Assembly (NCBI GenBank): GCA_020848255.1
Contig: JADLAJ010000101.1
Span: 1-38,940 of the forward strand
DNA from: Chitinophagales bacterium
GTDB taxonomy: Bacteria > Bacteroidota > Bacteroidia > Chitinophagales > JADIYW01
DNA length: 38,940 nt
Direction of reading: 5' to 3'
This document shows, one piece after another, positions 1 to 7,474 of this stretch. Numbering within the stretch: position 1 is the first letter of the stretch; every line of letters starts with the position of its first letter. The notes beneath the pieces were generated by a model, which ran no database searches, was not told where the DNA came from, and saw only the letters and a list, made by a program, of their open reading frames with translations. Made by a program: the position numbers and the translations under genes.

Positions 1-1764
1 AAGATTGTACACAACGCCTGGAAGTCAGCAGAGCCGGGCATTTTATTCTGGGATACCATTACTCGCGAATCATTGCCGGATTGTTATGCAGATTTAGGAT
101 TTAAAACGGTATCTACCAATCCTTGCGGTGAAATTCCATTGTGTCCTTACGATTCTTGTCGTTTGCTGGCCATCAATTTATTTTCGTATGTAGAAAATCC
201 ATTTACGAAACATGCCACATTTAATTGGGATTTATTCAAACAACACATCGCCTATGCACAGCGCATCATGGATGATATCATCGATTTAGAATTAGAAAAA
301 ATTGATACGATTTTAGACAAGCTGAATAAAGATCCGGAAACGGAAGATATTAAACACACAGAAATTAATTTATGGAATAAGATTCGCAACATGGCAGTCT
401 TAGGTCGTCGCACCGGTGTGGGTATCACGGCAGAAGGAGATATGCTGGCGGCTTTAGGTCTGCGTTATGGGAGCGATGAAGGCATTACATTTGCCGTAGA
501 TATCCATAAAACAGTGGCATTGGAAGCGTACAGAGCATCGGTACATCTGGCAAAAGACAGAGGTGCATTTGAAATATTTTCTGCTGAACGCGAGAAAAAT
601 AATCCCTTCATGCTGCGATTGAAAGAAGCGGATGCTCAATTGTATTACGAGATGCTGGAACATGGCAGAAGAAATATTGCGTTGCTGACGATTGCACCAA
701 CAGGCACTACGAGCTTGATGTCGCAAACCAGTTCCGGAATTGAGCCGGTGTTTTTACCGGTATATAAAAGACGTCGTAAAGTAAATCCGAATGATAAAAA
801 TGTGCGTATTGATTTTGTGGATGAAGTAGGAGATAGCTGGGAAGAATATGTGGTGTTCCATCACCGTTTCAAAGAATGGATGGAAGTGAACGGCTATAAC
901 ACGAACAGAAATTTCTCGCAGGAAGAACTGGAAGAGTTGGTGAAAAAATCACCGTATTATAAAGCTACTTCTAACGATGTGGACTATCTGAAAAAAGTAC
1001 AAATGCAGGGTGCTATTCAGAAATGGGTAGATCATTCCATCAGCGTTACGATTAATATGCCGAACGATGTGACGGAAGAAATCGTATCGCAATGTTATAT
1101 GGAAGCCTGGAAGTCCGGTTGTAAAGGCGTTACCGTATACCGTGATGGTTCACGTTCCGGTGTGTTGATTAGCAACGAGGAAAAAAAGAAAGAAGAGACG
1201 ACAGAAGGAGCTGCACATTTCCCGATTACACGCCCTGCTTCTTTAAAAGCAGATGTGGTGCGTTTCCAAAACAACAAAGACAAATGGATTGCCTTCATTG
1301 GTTTAATGGATAATAAACCTTACGAAATTTTCACCGGGTTGAATGATGATGAAGACGGAATTTTATTGCCGCGTTGGGTGAATGAAGGCACCATCATTAA
1401 AAACAAAGAAGCAGACGGCACTTCGCGTTACGATTTTCAATACAAAAACCAACGTGGTTATAAGACGACGATTGAAGGATTATCGCACAAATTCAATCCT
1501 GAATACTGGAACTATGCGAAATTGATTTCAGGTACCTTAAGACATGGAATGCCGATAGAAAATGTGGTGGAATTAATCAGCAGTTTGCAGTTAGATGAAG
1601 CCATTAATACCTGGAAAAACGGCGTGGTACGTGCCTTGAAACGCTATGTGCCGGATGGAACGATGGCGCAGAAATCGAAATGTCCGAACTGCGGTTCTAC
1701 GAATCAGCAATATTTAGAAGGCTGTTTAACCTGCAAAGATTGCGGTGCTTCGAGATGTGGGTAG
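1..1764 (+). CDS. nrdJ: Adenosylcobalamin-dependent (class II) ribonucleotide reductase, 3' part
   Basis: The frame is open from base 1, so the gene starts outside the window; 587 C-terminal residues are visible. The enzyme reduces ribonucleotides to deoxyribonucleotides using a cobalamin-derived thiyl radical. The finger-loop motif NPCGEIPL lies at visible residues 40-47. N40, C42 (radical cysteine) and E44 form the N-x-C-x-E active-site signature of the family. C53 in the following YDSC is probably one of the redox cysteine pair. The substrate-phosphate loop APTGTTS follows further on. The C-terminus carries CPNC, CLTCKDC and a final CG, like the zinc-ribbon or redox tail of NrdJ proteins. 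Aspartate codons are mostly GAT, unlike the next gene. A TTG at 73 can be read as a start but is internal, because conserved NrdJ sequence precedes it. The original downstream terminator has been split by a cassette. The class II assignment rests on the motif style and the tail and is fairly sure. Confidence 0.93.
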   Translation, partial: KIVHNAWKSAEPGILFWDTITRESLPDCYADLGFKTVSTNPCGEIPLCPYDSCRLLAINLFSYVENPFTKHATFNWDLFKQHIAYAQRIMDDIIDLELEKIDTILDKLNKDPETEDIKHTEINLWNKIRNMAVLGRRTGVGITAEGDMLAALGLRYGSDEGITFAVDIHKTVALEAYRASVHLAKDRGAFEIFSAEREKNNPFMLRLKEADAQLYYEMLEHGRRNIALLTIAPTGTTSLMSQTSSGIEPVFLPVYKRRRKVNPNDKNVRIDFVDEVGDSWEEYVVFHHRFKEWMEVNGYNTNRNFSQEELEELVKKSPYYKATSNDVDYLKKVQMQGAIQKWVDHSISVTINMPNDVTEEIVSQCYMEAWKSGCKGVTVYRDGSRSGVLISNEEKKKEETTEGAAHFPITRPASLKADVVRFQNNKDKWIAFIGLMDNKPYEIFTGLNDDEDGILLPRWVNEGTIIKNKEADGTSRYDFQYKNQRGYKTTIEGLSHKFNPEYWNYAKLISGTLRHGMPIENVVELISSLQLDEAINTWKNGVVRALKRYVPDGTMAQKSKCPNCGSTNQQYLEGCLTCKDCGASRCG

Positions 1765-1782
1765 AATTATTATGGAAGAGAT

Positions 1783-1803
1783 AAAAAAGACCGCAACATA
1801 ATG
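1783..1803 (+). terminator. Left half of a split bidirectional terminator
   Basis: The arm aaaaaagaccgcaaca (1783-1798) plus loop taa and tg (to 1803) would pair perfectly with bases 1802-1803 joined to 2382-2395. That gives a 16-bp stem with a 3-base loop, and T-runs in both directions. It would serve both the reductase gene and the convergent oxidoreductase gene. The halves are now 578 bp apart, with the cassette between them. Confidence 0.85.
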
Positions 1804-1835
1804 TTAGGTGCAATGCGGACAATCACGTTAGACAA

Positions 1836-2261
1836 ATGAAAACTGTTAAAGATTATATCACCGCAGACATAAGTTGGCTTCAGGAAAATGATCTTAAATA
1901 TCGACTTGGAGACATCAAACTGGACAATGGTTCCCTCAACATTTTATACAATGACAAATTTGCCTTAAAAATATACGACAGACTCGGACACGGATTTGGT
2001 GTGACAATTAACTTAGCGGACAAATATGACGATAGTATTTACGACAACGACAAATTCAGTTTGCACTGGGCGTTCGTATATTTTAAACTTAAGCAAAGAG
2101 CTTCCTTTGACAAGCGGACAGAAAATCAATATTTACAAAATCTGCCGAACTTAGTTAATGACATTAAAACCATTGTTCCGCGACTCAATCAAATGACTAA
2201 AGCCGACTGGGACAACATGAAAAAATGGGTGGACATAGAATCGAAAAAACAATTCAGTTAA
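1836..2261 (+). CDS. Cassette-borne hypothetical protein, 141 aa
   Basis: This is the only gene of the inserted cassette and I do not recognise its family. It is a small soluble protein without signal peptide or membrane segment. It is rich in Asp, Lys and aromatic residues, with a central stretch of alternating hydrophobic and polar residues that could be beta strands and a Lys/Trp-rich helical C-terminus. Its codon use differs sharply from its neighbours: 14 of 17 aspartates are GAC, whereas the adjacent reductase mostly uses GAT. That supports transfer from another genome. There is no clear promoter, and the ATG sits 32 bp inside the cassette, as is usual for cassette genes. Expression may come from read-through of nrdJ. 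An immunity or antitoxin-like role would fit the size and setting, but nothing in the sequence shows it. Confidence 0.8.
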   Translation: MKTVKDYITADISWLQENDLKYRLGDIKLDNGSLNILYNDKFALKIYDRLGHGFGVTINLADKYDDSIYDNDKFSLHWAFVYFKLKQRASFDKRTENQYLQNLPNLVNDIKTIVPRLNQMTKADWDNMKKWVDIESKKQFS

Positions 2262-2290
2262 TTGCTGACAACTAACCAGACAGAAGCACA

Positions 2291-2381
2291 GCATCTAACA
2301 GCACCTACTTGCAATTTTTTGCGCGTTAGCGCTCAAATGCGTAACTTGACAAAGCAAAAAACTACAAGTAGCCACAAAATG
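2291..2381 (+). repeat. attC-like recombination site (imperfect hairpin)
   Basis: The inner arms 2305-2322 and 2354-2371 pair at 16 of 18 positions around a 31-base loop that contains a small gcgc-gtta-gcgc hairpin (2321-2332). Outside them is an unpaired spacer (GCAC on one side, CCACAAAA on the other). Then comes the R'' box ATCTAAC (2293-2299, fits RYYYAAC), which pairs with the GTTAGGT that follows G2381 only in the circular form. R box, unpaired spacer, L-arm stem with mismatches and variable terminal loop is the attC architecture. The total length of about 99 bases in circular form is within the usual range. Confidence 0.75.
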
Positions 2382-2397
2382 TTGCGGTCTTTTTTTT
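2382..2397 (-). terminator. Right half of the split bidirectional terminator
   Basis: Bases ttgcggtc followed by eight T (2390-2397) complete the stem begun at 1783-1803. The T-run overlaps the stop codon of the minus-strand oxidoreductase (2396-2398), as expected of a compact terminator between two convergent genes. Confidence 0.85.
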
Positions 2398-3646
2398 AAT
2401 TCGCTCTCAACTTAGACGGTTTCTTTCCGAAAACCATGTGGTAAATAGTTTTAATTAACACCATCCACGGACTCAGATGAATATTAGGAGCTTCACCTTT
2501 ACCAATGCGTTTCAGTTGTGCACTATACCAGGCCGTTTCCATCAATCCCATTTTGTCTACCATGCCAAAACCGGTTTTTATGGGTTTGACAGCAAGAAAT
2601 GTTTTGCCTGAAATTATTTTATTGGGTGCATCGGTTTCAATAGCTAATAGTCTGGCAAGGCCAACAAAATCTACCGCATCGGAAGAAATTGCCTGTGCCA
2701 TACCCTCTGCTGAACGGAAACCGCCGGTAACAGCTAAAGCTGTGGTACAAACTTTTCTGGCTTTTTCTGCAAAATCTAAGAAGTATGCTTCTCGTTGTAT
2801 GGTGCTTTCTTTCACTGGTTCTTTAGACGATTTAACACCAGTCATTACAGGTGCCTCGTAGGTTCCACCGGAAATTTCGATTAAGTCCATACCAGCCTCA
2901 GAAAGTACACGAATTAAATCGAGTGATTCTTCTTCGGTAAATCCGCCGCGCTGAAAATCCGCAGAATTTAATTTAATACTGATGGGAAAAGAAGCGCCTA
3001 CTTTTTCTCTCATGGCCTTATAAATTTCTAAAACAAACCGTCGGCGGTTTTCAGGATTGCCGCCATATTCATCCGTTCTGACATTGTGATGTGGTGATAA
3101 AAACTGACTCACTAAGTAACCATGTGCGCCATGAATCTGAACACCGGAGAAACCTGCTTTTTGTACAATGGCTGCAGCTGTTGCAAAACGTTGAATCAGG
3201 TCTTTTATTTCGGGTTCACTGAGTTCTCTTGGTGTTGGAAAGAATGCCTGCATATCTTTCCGGAACGGAATAGCAGATGGCGAAACGGTTTCTTTGTTTA
3301 GTCCTTTCGGTGCTTGTTTTCCGGGATGGTTGAGTTGTACCCAGCATTGTGTATTATTTTGTGTAGCTGCTTGCGCCCATTTCCGCAGTGCATTCAGATG
3401 TGTTTCATCTTCGATAATTACGTTGCCGGGTTCACCTAAAGCACGATGGTCAATCATTACATTTCCGGTCACACAGATACCAATTCCACCATTTGCCCAG
3501 GCGCCGTAAAGTGTTGCTAAATCAGGTTTCGGTGCACCATCAGATTCGCCCAGGGCTTCACTCATAGCTGATTTCAGTAAGCGGTTTTTTACGACCGTTC
3601 CGTTTTTAAGTGTGTATGGTTGAGCAATGATTGTTTTTGATGACAT
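2396..3646 (-). CDS. NADH:flavin oxidoreductase, old yellow enzyme family, 416 aa
   Basis: This is an FMN-binding TIM-barrel oxidoreductase that reduces activated C=C bonds with NAD(P)H. The family signature is clear. HGAH at residues 172-175 supplies the two substrate-binding histidines, and RTDEYGG follows at 190-196, then NRRRF. VQLNHPGK at 103-110 carries a glutamine that usually contacts the flavin. Late residues TGGF and VGLAR are the FMN phosphate region. The length fits a single-domain enzyme. The iron-sulfur and FAD domains of 2,4-dienoyl-CoA reductase are absent. There is no signal peptide, so it is cytoplasmic. The gene is convergent with nrdJ, and its stop codon lies in the shared terminator's T-run. 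The physiological substrate cannot be read from the sequence. Confidence 0.92.
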   Translation of the reverse strand: MSSKTIIAQPYTLKNGTVVKNRLLKSAMSEALGESDGAPKPDLATLYGAWANGGIGICVTGNVMIDHRALGEPGNVIIEDETHLNALRKWAQAATQNNTQCWVQLNHPGKQAPKGLNKETVSPSAIPFRKDMQAFFPTPRELSEPEIKDLIQRFATAAAIVQKAGFSGVQIHGAHGYLVSQFLSPHHNVRTDEYGGNPENRRRFVLEIYKAMREKVGASFPISIKLNSADFQRGGFTEEESLDLIRVLSEAGMDLIEISGGTYEAPVMTGVKSSKEPVKESTIQREAYFLDFAEKARKVCTTALAVTGGFRSAEGMAQAISSDAVDFVGLARLLAIETDAPNKIISGKTFLAVKPIKTGFGMVDKMGLMETAWYSAQLKRIGKGEAPNIHLSPWMVLIKTIYHMVFGKKPSKLRAN

Positions 3647-3760
3647 ATTCAGTTTTGTTTTGGTAAAAATACAACCTTAATTTTATAAAACAGTTTTATT
3701 AAAGCAGTAGATTTTTCTGGAGTAATATAAATTTAGACAAGGCTAAAAATATTATTAGAC

Positions 3761-3786
3761 TACATTTGTAATTTATAATACATTTG
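3761..3786 (+). promoter_or_regulatory. Candidate promoter -7 boxes, two TACATTTG copies
   Basis: TACATTTG occurs at 3761-3768 and again at 3779-3786. Both match the Bacteroidota -7 consensus TAnnTTTG. The first leaves a leader of about 20 bases before the ATG at 3792. No good TTG element is seen at the expected distance upstream, so this is tentative. Confidence 0.4.
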
Positions 3787-3791
3787 TATGT

Positions 3792-4556
3792 ATGAAAAAT
3801 ATAGCAGTACTTATTTTATGTTGTATTTCCACGTTCCTTTTTTCGCAGGAAAAGGAAGCAGAGTCTATAGGTTCTATTTCCACAGACCGTCCTGACCAGA
3901 CGGAAACACCTGATGTGGTGCCATTCAAATATTTCCAGATGGAAATGGGATTTAATATCGAAAGTCAGCATAAAGAATTGTCTTTTGTACATCCGACTAT
4001 TTTATGGAAAGCAGGAATATTTAAGTCGACGGAGATACGTTTAATTACGGATATTTCTTCATTCAAAGATTCTACCGGAAAGTACAGAAGCGGATTGTCA
4101 CCCGTTCAGATTGGATTTAAAACAGCTATTTGTGAAGAAAAAAAAGCAAGACCTAAGATTTCATTTATTGCACACATGGCGGTGCCTTATATTTCCACTA
4201 AAAATCAGCGTACCAAATATTTTGCTCCAAATTTCAGATTTACCTTGGAACATACCTTAAAAAAGAACCTCATTTTAGGATATAATGTTGGAATGGAATG
4301 GGACGGCGAATCACCGTATCCGTCGTTTATTTATACCATCGTAAACGGCGTGGATATCACGGACAAATGGTATTTCTATTATGAGTTTTTCGGAGATATT
4401 CCGGTCGATAGGAAATCCACACATACCTTTGACGGAGGTTTTGCGTACCTGATAAAAAATAATATGCAGATAGATATTTCAGGTGGTTTTCAGTTATACC
4501 CTTTTGTAAAAGGCTGGTACACTTCGATTGGATATTCTTTTCGGGTTCCGCGATGA
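3792..4556 (+). CDS. Predicted outer-membrane barrel protein, MetA-pathway/transporter-like, 254 aa
   Basis: A signal peptide ends near residue 19 (FLFSQ). The mature protein opens with STDRPDQTETPDVVP and then strongly amphipathic strands (YFQMEMGFNI, GFKTAI, FRFTLEHTL, LGYNVGMEW). It ends in YSFRVPR, an aromatic-rich last strand typical of barrels. The 'TDRPDQTETP' start and overall plan fit the Bacteroidota proteins grouped with the phenol-degradation MetA or 'transporter' family, which are probably outer-membrane channels. It stands alone, divergent from the oxidoreductase (145 bp between the starts) and convergent with the next gene. The substrate is unknown. Confidence 0.7.
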   Translation: MKNIAVLILCCISTFLFSQEKEAESIGSISTDRPDQTETPDVVPFKYFQMEMGFNIESQHKELSFVHPTILWKAGIFKSTEIRLITDISSFKDSTGKYRSGLSPVQIGFKTAICEEKKARPKISFIAHMAVPYISTKNQRTKYFAPNFRFTLEHTLKKNLILGYNVGMEWDGESPYPSFIYTIVNGVDITDKWYFYYEFFGDIPVDRKSTHTFDGGFAYLIKNNMQIDISGGFQLYPFVKGWYTSIGYSFRVPR

Positions 4557-4601
4557 TTTGAACTGATTCCATTCATAAACAAAAATCTACAGTCTGTTTA
4601 G

Positions 4602-4937
4602 TTACGGATGTACAATGATGGTTCTGCTGTTTTGCTGAAAGGTAATCAGAATAATCTGACCGGAATTGCTTTCTTTAATAATTGAATCTCCGGGTTGTAT
4701 ATAAGGTATAAATTCTTCAGGAACGTCTATTACTTTGTCATTACTTAGTTTGGCAGAACGCTGCAAAGGTCTCCCGCGTACGGTATAGATTGCTTTTACC
4801 GTGCTGTTGATGGGAGTGTCATAAAATGCCTGGGAATCTGTTTTATACAGCTTAAAAATGAGTGCGGCAAAAATGATGCATAACAGTAAAAATCCGGCAA
4901 TGATAAGTTTTGGAAGCTTCATTTTTGTTGATTTCAT
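4602..4937 (-). CDS. Small membrane-anchored hypothetical protein, 111 aa
   Basis: A single hydrophobic segment (about residues 10-28) follows a short Lys-rich N-terminus. A roughly 80-residue extracytoplasmic part then ends in beta-rich sequence (QIILITFQ, RTIIVHP). The signal-anchor has no obvious cleavage site. An internal Met at residue 6 is an equally good start. I do not recognise the family. It lies 42 bp downstream of the five-repeat protein on the same strand, so it may be the last gene of that operon. Confidence 0.65.
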   Translation of the reverse strand: MKSTKMKLPKLIIAGFLLLCIIFAALIFKLYKTDSQAFYDTPINSTVKAIYTVRGRPLQRSAKLSNDKVIDVPEEFIPYIQPGDSIIKESNSGQIILITFQQNSRTIIVHP

Positions 4938-4979
4938 TGTTAAGGTACTCGGCGTTGAGTCTGTCTTTTTTTCTTATTT

Positions 4980-7463
4980 TTAATTAAGTGCTTTTATAAA
5001 ATCTTTTAGTAGCTGCTCCATTTTTGTAAAATCTTTTACACTGTGGCTGAAAAATCTGAAATGATCTGCATTTTCATTTGAGTAAGTTGAATAAAAACAT
5101 TTGCTACTGCCTTTGCAGGAAATTTTAACTTCATCTACTACAGATGAACCAACAGATTTTCCAATGGTAATAATGGTATTGTTTTTTAGTTCGTTGATGT
5201 CTATGGAAGATTTATAATTTGCACCGTACACAAAAAATCCAAAATATACTTTTCCGTCTTTAACTTCTACATTTTTATAGGTTTCTGCGTTGTATGTTTT
5301 AAGGTACTCGTTCAGGTTTTTTAATGGTTCTGTGTAATTTTTATTACTTGATGTTGATGAAGTATTTTCATTAGCAGTAACTTCTTTTATTCTTATTTTT
5401 TTAAATTTAAATAGTATTCCATCAAAATAAATATCGCCATAAAACGTAAGATTATCATCATTTGGTATTATATATGTTTTTGTTTTTCCTTTTTTGCCAA
5501 TGTATTTTTTTGCTTTATCAAAATTTGGATCTGAGTTGTCAATATCTGTTAAAATAATTTCTTTATCATAAAGAATCGCACGTAATGTGCCTGTGGATTC
5601 TTTTACTTCTTTCGTTGAATTATTTAATTTTGCAGCAGCTTTTTCGAGTGCATCCCAATCTTCGTCGAAATCATCATCATTGGTTTTTGATGTAGGTTGT
5701 TGTCTTTCTTTTGCTTTTTCTTCTCTGCTTTTATTTGCAGATACTGTTGAATTATTAGTTGAAGTTTGTTTCTTGCCTAAATAGGCATCTCTGAAATTGT
5801 TTAGTAAACCTGCCAGTTCCTGATAATTATAAGAACCGCTTTGAGTAAATTGAGTATAGTCTTCCGTGCCGTTTACTTTCCAATCGGTGGAGATACATTT
5901 ATTCACACCTTTACATTTAAAAATAACACGGCTGTACTGTTCCTGTATGACAGCACCTTCTATGTCTTCCATTTTAAATTTGTTGTATTTTCCGGCTTTA
6001 AAGCGATCATAGATATAGCCATCTTTTACTTCAAAATAACCGTAATACCCATTGTCAAAAGTTTTCAGGTAATCGTTTAATTTTTTGAGTGCAGGTTCAT
6101 AGTTTCCTGTTGAAGCTGAATAACCTGATGTGCTATTCTTTGAATTGGCAGTATTAGGTTTTGAAATTTCAGACTGAGTTATTCCAGATTTGTTCCCACT
6201 GTTAGATGTATTTGAATTGCTTTTTTTTAATGTTGATATCAAATCATTTATTAGTTGAATAAATTCTTCAGTGTCAAAATTTTTATCTTGATACATTTTT
6301 AAACCTGTAGTCTTACCAGTTGTGTAGGTAGCATTCATGCAGTTCTCTCCATTCAAACATCTGATTTCAATTTTCTTATTTGTTTCAACAACATAAGCTT
6401 TATCTAAATCACTTATTAATGCACTGCAATAAGTACCTGCTTTTAATCGAATAAAAATTTCATTATTAATAACCTCAAAATATCCATAGTAACCGTTGTC
6501 AAACGTTTTGAGGTAATCGTTTAATTTTTTGAGCGCACTTTGATAATTTCCAGTAGAATTATTTTTAGTGGATGTTGTATTATTACCGTTGTTATCTGTA
6601 TTGGATTTTAAGCTTTCCTGTCTTCTTTTTTCTGCTGCATAATCAATGTTGTTTTCTCCGTCTTTATTTTTAGTGTTTGTTTCTTTACACGCAGCAACTA
6701 AATTATCCAGTAAGGAAATGAGTTCAGTGGTATTGAAGTCGGTTGATTGCGAAAAACTGAAACTGTTATAGTTCTGATTAGTGAACGTTGAAAATAAACA
6801 ATTATCAGTTCCTTTACAATAAAGTTCAACCTTGCGTTTGGGTTCCTTTTCATAGGCTTTCCCAATGTCAGATATTTTTGCTTTGCAATAGTTATTGCCA
6901 TCTTTGAACCGGTCATATAAATAACCATCCTTAATTTCCAGATAGCCGTAATAACCGGTGTCAAAAGTTTTTAAATAATCGTTTAATTTTTTAAGTGCTG
7001 TTTGATAATTACTATTAGATGATATTGAAGTTTTATTTTCAATTAAAGCAACATCATTTTTATAATTACCAGTATTTTTTTTATAAGCAGTTAGTAAGTT
7101 ATTTAATAATCCAACCAACACTTCTTTGTCAAAATATTCGGTCTGTGAAAAGCTAATATTTTTGTGATAAGAATCTGTATAAGTTGAAAATACGCAATCT
7201 TTACTATCAGTACATTCTATACTTACTTTATATTCGTTATCTAATGCAACAGCATTACCTAAATATTTTATTTCAGACTTGCTGTATTTGCCAGACGGAA
7301 ATCTGTCATATAAATAACCGTCTTTAATTTCCAGATAACCATAATAACCGTTATCAAACGTTTTCAGGAAGTCGTTTACTTTCTTAAGTTCTTCTTTGTA
7401 AGATTGGCTAAAACCAACGTAAAATAAGGTAATTAAGAGAATTGTTGCTGTTGTTTTTTTCAT
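4980..7463 (-). CDS. Secreted protein with five copies of a Cys-pair repeat domain, 827 aa
   Basis: A signal peptide (residues 1-19, ending VGFSQ) shows export. Five repeats of about 110 residues lie at roughly 21-130, 153-260, 307-414, 455-563 and 710-827. Each begins with a helix like LKKLNDYLKTFDNGYYGY, has beta strands (EIKDGYLYDRF), and contains one cysteine pair with six-residue spacing: 84/90, 216/222, 369/375, 517/523 and 783/789. Each closes with a Leu-rich helix. Repeats 1-4 are close; repeat 5 is diverged. Low-complexity Asn/Ser/Thr/Lys linkers separate them. Between repeats 4 and 5, residues 624-694 hold a small beta domain also found at the C-terminus of the upstream neighbour. 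The gene lies 11 bp behind that neighbour and is presumably in its operon. I know no named family for the repeat. A role in binding at the cell surface or in the periplasm is conceivable but not shown. Confidence 0.85.
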   Translation of the reverse strand: MKKTTATILLITLFYVGFSQSYKEELKKVNDFLKTFDNGYYGYLEIKDGYLYDRFPSGKYSKSEIKYLGNAVALDNEYKVSIECTDSKDCVFSTYTDSYHKNISFSQTEYFDKEVLVGLLNNLLTAYKKNTGNYKNDVALIENKTSISSNSNYQTALKKLNDYLKTFDTGYYGYLEIKDGYLYDRFKDGNNYCKAKISDIGKAYEKEPKRKVELYCKGTDNCLFSTFTNQNYNSFSFSQSTDFNTTELISLLDNLVAACKETNTKNKDGENNIDYAAEKRRQESLKSNTDNNGNNTTSTKNNSTGNYQSALKKLNDYLKTFDNGYYGYFEVINNEIFIRLKAGTYCSALISDLDKAYVVETNKKIEIRCLNGENCMNATYTTGKTTGLKMYQDKNFDTEEFIQLINDLISTLKKSNSNTSNSGNKSGITQSEISKPNTANSKNSTSGYSASTGNYEPALKKLNDYLKTFDNGYYGYFEVKDGYIYDRFKAGKYNKFKMEDIEGAVIQEQYSRVIFKCKGVNKCISTDWKVNGTEDYTQFTQSGSYNYQELAGLLNNFRDAYLGKKQTSTNNSTVSANKSREEKAKERQQPTSKTNDDDFDEDWDALEKAAAKLNNSTKEVKESTGTLRAILYDKEIILTDIDNSDPNFDKAKKYIGKKGKTKTYIIPNDDNLTFYGDIYFDGILFKFKKIRIKEVTANENTSSTSSNKNYTEPLKNLNEYLKTYNAETYKNVEVKDGKVYFGFFVYGANYKSSIDINELKNNTIITIGKSVGSSVVDEVKISCKGSSKCFYSTYSNENADHFRFFSHSVKDFTKMEQLLKDFIKALN
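4983..7403 (-). repeat. Five in-gene tandem repeat units of about 325 bp
   Basis: The units lie at 7074-7403, 6684-7007, 6222-6545, 5775-6101 and 4983-5336. The first 80 or so bases of units 1-4 are very similar at DNA level: bases around 6040-6100, 6480-6545, 6945-7007 and 7325-7400 share long runs such as aatcgtttaatttttt. This points to fairly recent internal duplication or to gene conversion between units. Confidence 0.8.
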
Positions 7464-7474
7464 AAAATGGATGT

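Larger units (their letters stand above)
1804..2381 (+). mobile_element. Solitary integron-like gene cassette inserted in the nrdJ terminator
   Basis: The segment starts after G1803 in GTTAGGT (matching the GTTRRRY recombination core) and ends with G2381 in GTTGCGG. It therefore has the G|TT borders made by integron integrases. It holds one ORF, beginning 32 bp from the left edge, and a large imperfect hairpin at its right end. When circularised, the right end reads TGTTAGGTGC, which pairs with GCATCTAACA at 2291-2300 (nine pairs and one G-T wobble) to give the outer R boxes of an attC site. Excising the segment restores an uninterrupted perfect terminator. No integrase gene is in the window. 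Integron origin is inferred from structure alone. Confidence 0.75.

Noticed and set aside
73-75. TTG as start of the ribonucleotide reductase
   Set aside because: Conserved reductase sequence (AEPGILFWDTI) continues upstream to base 1, so the gene is simply cut by the window edge.
4557-4601. TAAACA/TGTTTA inverted repeat as terminator between convergent genes
   Set aside because: The arms are only six A/T-rich pairs without a T-run, too weak to support a call.
4980-7463. CRISPR-like direct repeats
   Set aside because: The repeats are about 325 bp, in frame, and encode a protein domain.
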